Assembly (NCBI GenBank): GCA_003555185.1
Contig: PWFZ01000353.1
Coordinates: forward strand, 1-7,023
DNA length: 7,023 nt
Source: Balneolaceae bacterium
GTDB lineage: Bacteria; Bacteroidota; Rhodothermia; Balneolales; Balneolaceae
Direction: 5' to 3'
Shown here: piece by piece, positions 6,831 through 7,023 of the stretch
Position numbering within the stretch: position 1 is the stretch's first letter
Layout of the letters: each line of letters starts with the position of its first letter
Program-made: the position numbers and the translations under genes
The notes under the pieces: generated by a model
Databases searched by the model: none
What the model saw: the letters and a program-made list of their open reading frames with translations, nothing else
Told to the model about the DNA's origin: nothing

Positions 6831-6883
6831 CCTGTAGATGAATAGACAAGAATAAAGATTGAAATGAATTATTATAAAGCAGC

Positions 6884-7023
6884 TTATGGAGTTATAACTA
6901 TTTTACCTCGTGTATGGAGCGACTCAATCTGCTGCAGTGCTTTGTCTGCTTGTTCAAGGCTGAACGTTTCAGATACCGGCATTTCCAGTTTCCCCTCATC
7001 GGCCAATTCCTGAAGATGTTTCA
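6884..7023 (-). CDS. Zinc-type alcohol dehydrogenase/NAD(P)H:quinone oxidoreductase family protein, C-terminal end only
   Basis: The last 45 codons and the TAA stop of a minus-strand gene lie in the window; its start is beyond the right edge. The peptide KHLQELADEGKLEMPVSETF, then SLEQADKALQQIESLHTRGKIVITP, matches the C-terminus of medium-chain dehydrogenase/reductase proteins of the quinone oxidoreductase (QOR/zeta-crystallin) type. There, an L..G.l...v..tf.L..a..A...i...h..GK.Vi.p pattern ends the catalytic domain. Such enzymes are cytoplasmic NADPH-dependent reductases of quinones or enones; many lack zinc despite the family name. The nucleotide-binding part is not visible, so substrate and cofactor cannot be judged. 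A strong terminator follows on the same strand. Confidence 0.8.
   Translation of the reverse strand, partial: KHLQELADEGKLEMPVSETFSLEQADKALQQIESLHTRGKIVITP

Noticed and set aside
6760..6837. 25-codon plus-strand frame with an AAGGAG site just upstream
   Set aside because: It lies across the minus-strand terminator and its A tract, so its codons are explained by the hairpin. The AAGGAG is only 3 nt from the ATG. Probably chance.

Overview
The window looks like chromosomal DNA from a member of the FCB group, most likely Balneolota/Rhodothermota (a Balneola, Gracilimonas or Fodinibius type of bacterium). The grounds are AT-rich intergenic DNA, a large outer-membrane protein with a CBM9-like N-terminus and a DUF5916 barrel (typical of Bacteroidota and Balneolota), and a phage-repressor-like HTH/S24 regulator of the kind common there. 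The assignment rests on protein character only; there is no rRNA or other marker gene.

Layout, left to right. (a) Positions 1-785, minus strand: an HTH plus S24 (LexA/CI-like) transcriptional regulator with a Cys where the catalytic Ser is expected. A possible short gene start follows it and runs off the left edge. The DNA just upstream of the regulator holds a 20-bp dyad and two further copies of the same half-site around a TATAAT box, which suggests autoregulation. (b) Positions 786-1483: about 700 bp with no convincing gene. It holds the operator cluster, an orphan plus-strand intrinsic terminator, and short open stretches that may be gene remnants. (c) Positions 1484-2488, minus: a complete luciferase-like flavin-dependent monooxygenase, close to E. 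coli YhbW. (d) Positions 2489-2712: a divergent intergenic region with a perfect 7-bp-arm palindrome and one more copy of the TGAGACTA half-site. (e) Positions 2713-3738, plus: an AI-2E/PerM-family membrane permease. (f) Positions 3739-3887: a convergent gap with a GC-rich, hairpin-prone block. (g) Positions 3888-6602, minus: the 904-residue CBM9-like/DUF5916 outer-membrane protein. (h) Positions 6793-6830: a strong intrinsic terminator, then at 6884-7023 the C-terminal end of a zinc-type (MDR) NAD(P)H:quinone oxidoreductase, both on the minus strand.

Nothing suggests that the genes form one pathway. Each appears to be its own transcription unit: divergent promoters between the oxidoreductase and the permease, convergent ends between the permease and the DUF5916 gene, and a terminator isolating the DUF5916 gene from the dehydrogenase. 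I see no CRISPR array, tRNA, rRNA, transposase or integrase. The most interesting element is the S24 regulator with its altered active site and its clustered operator-like half-sites. I do not see clear evidence of an undescribed multi-gene system.
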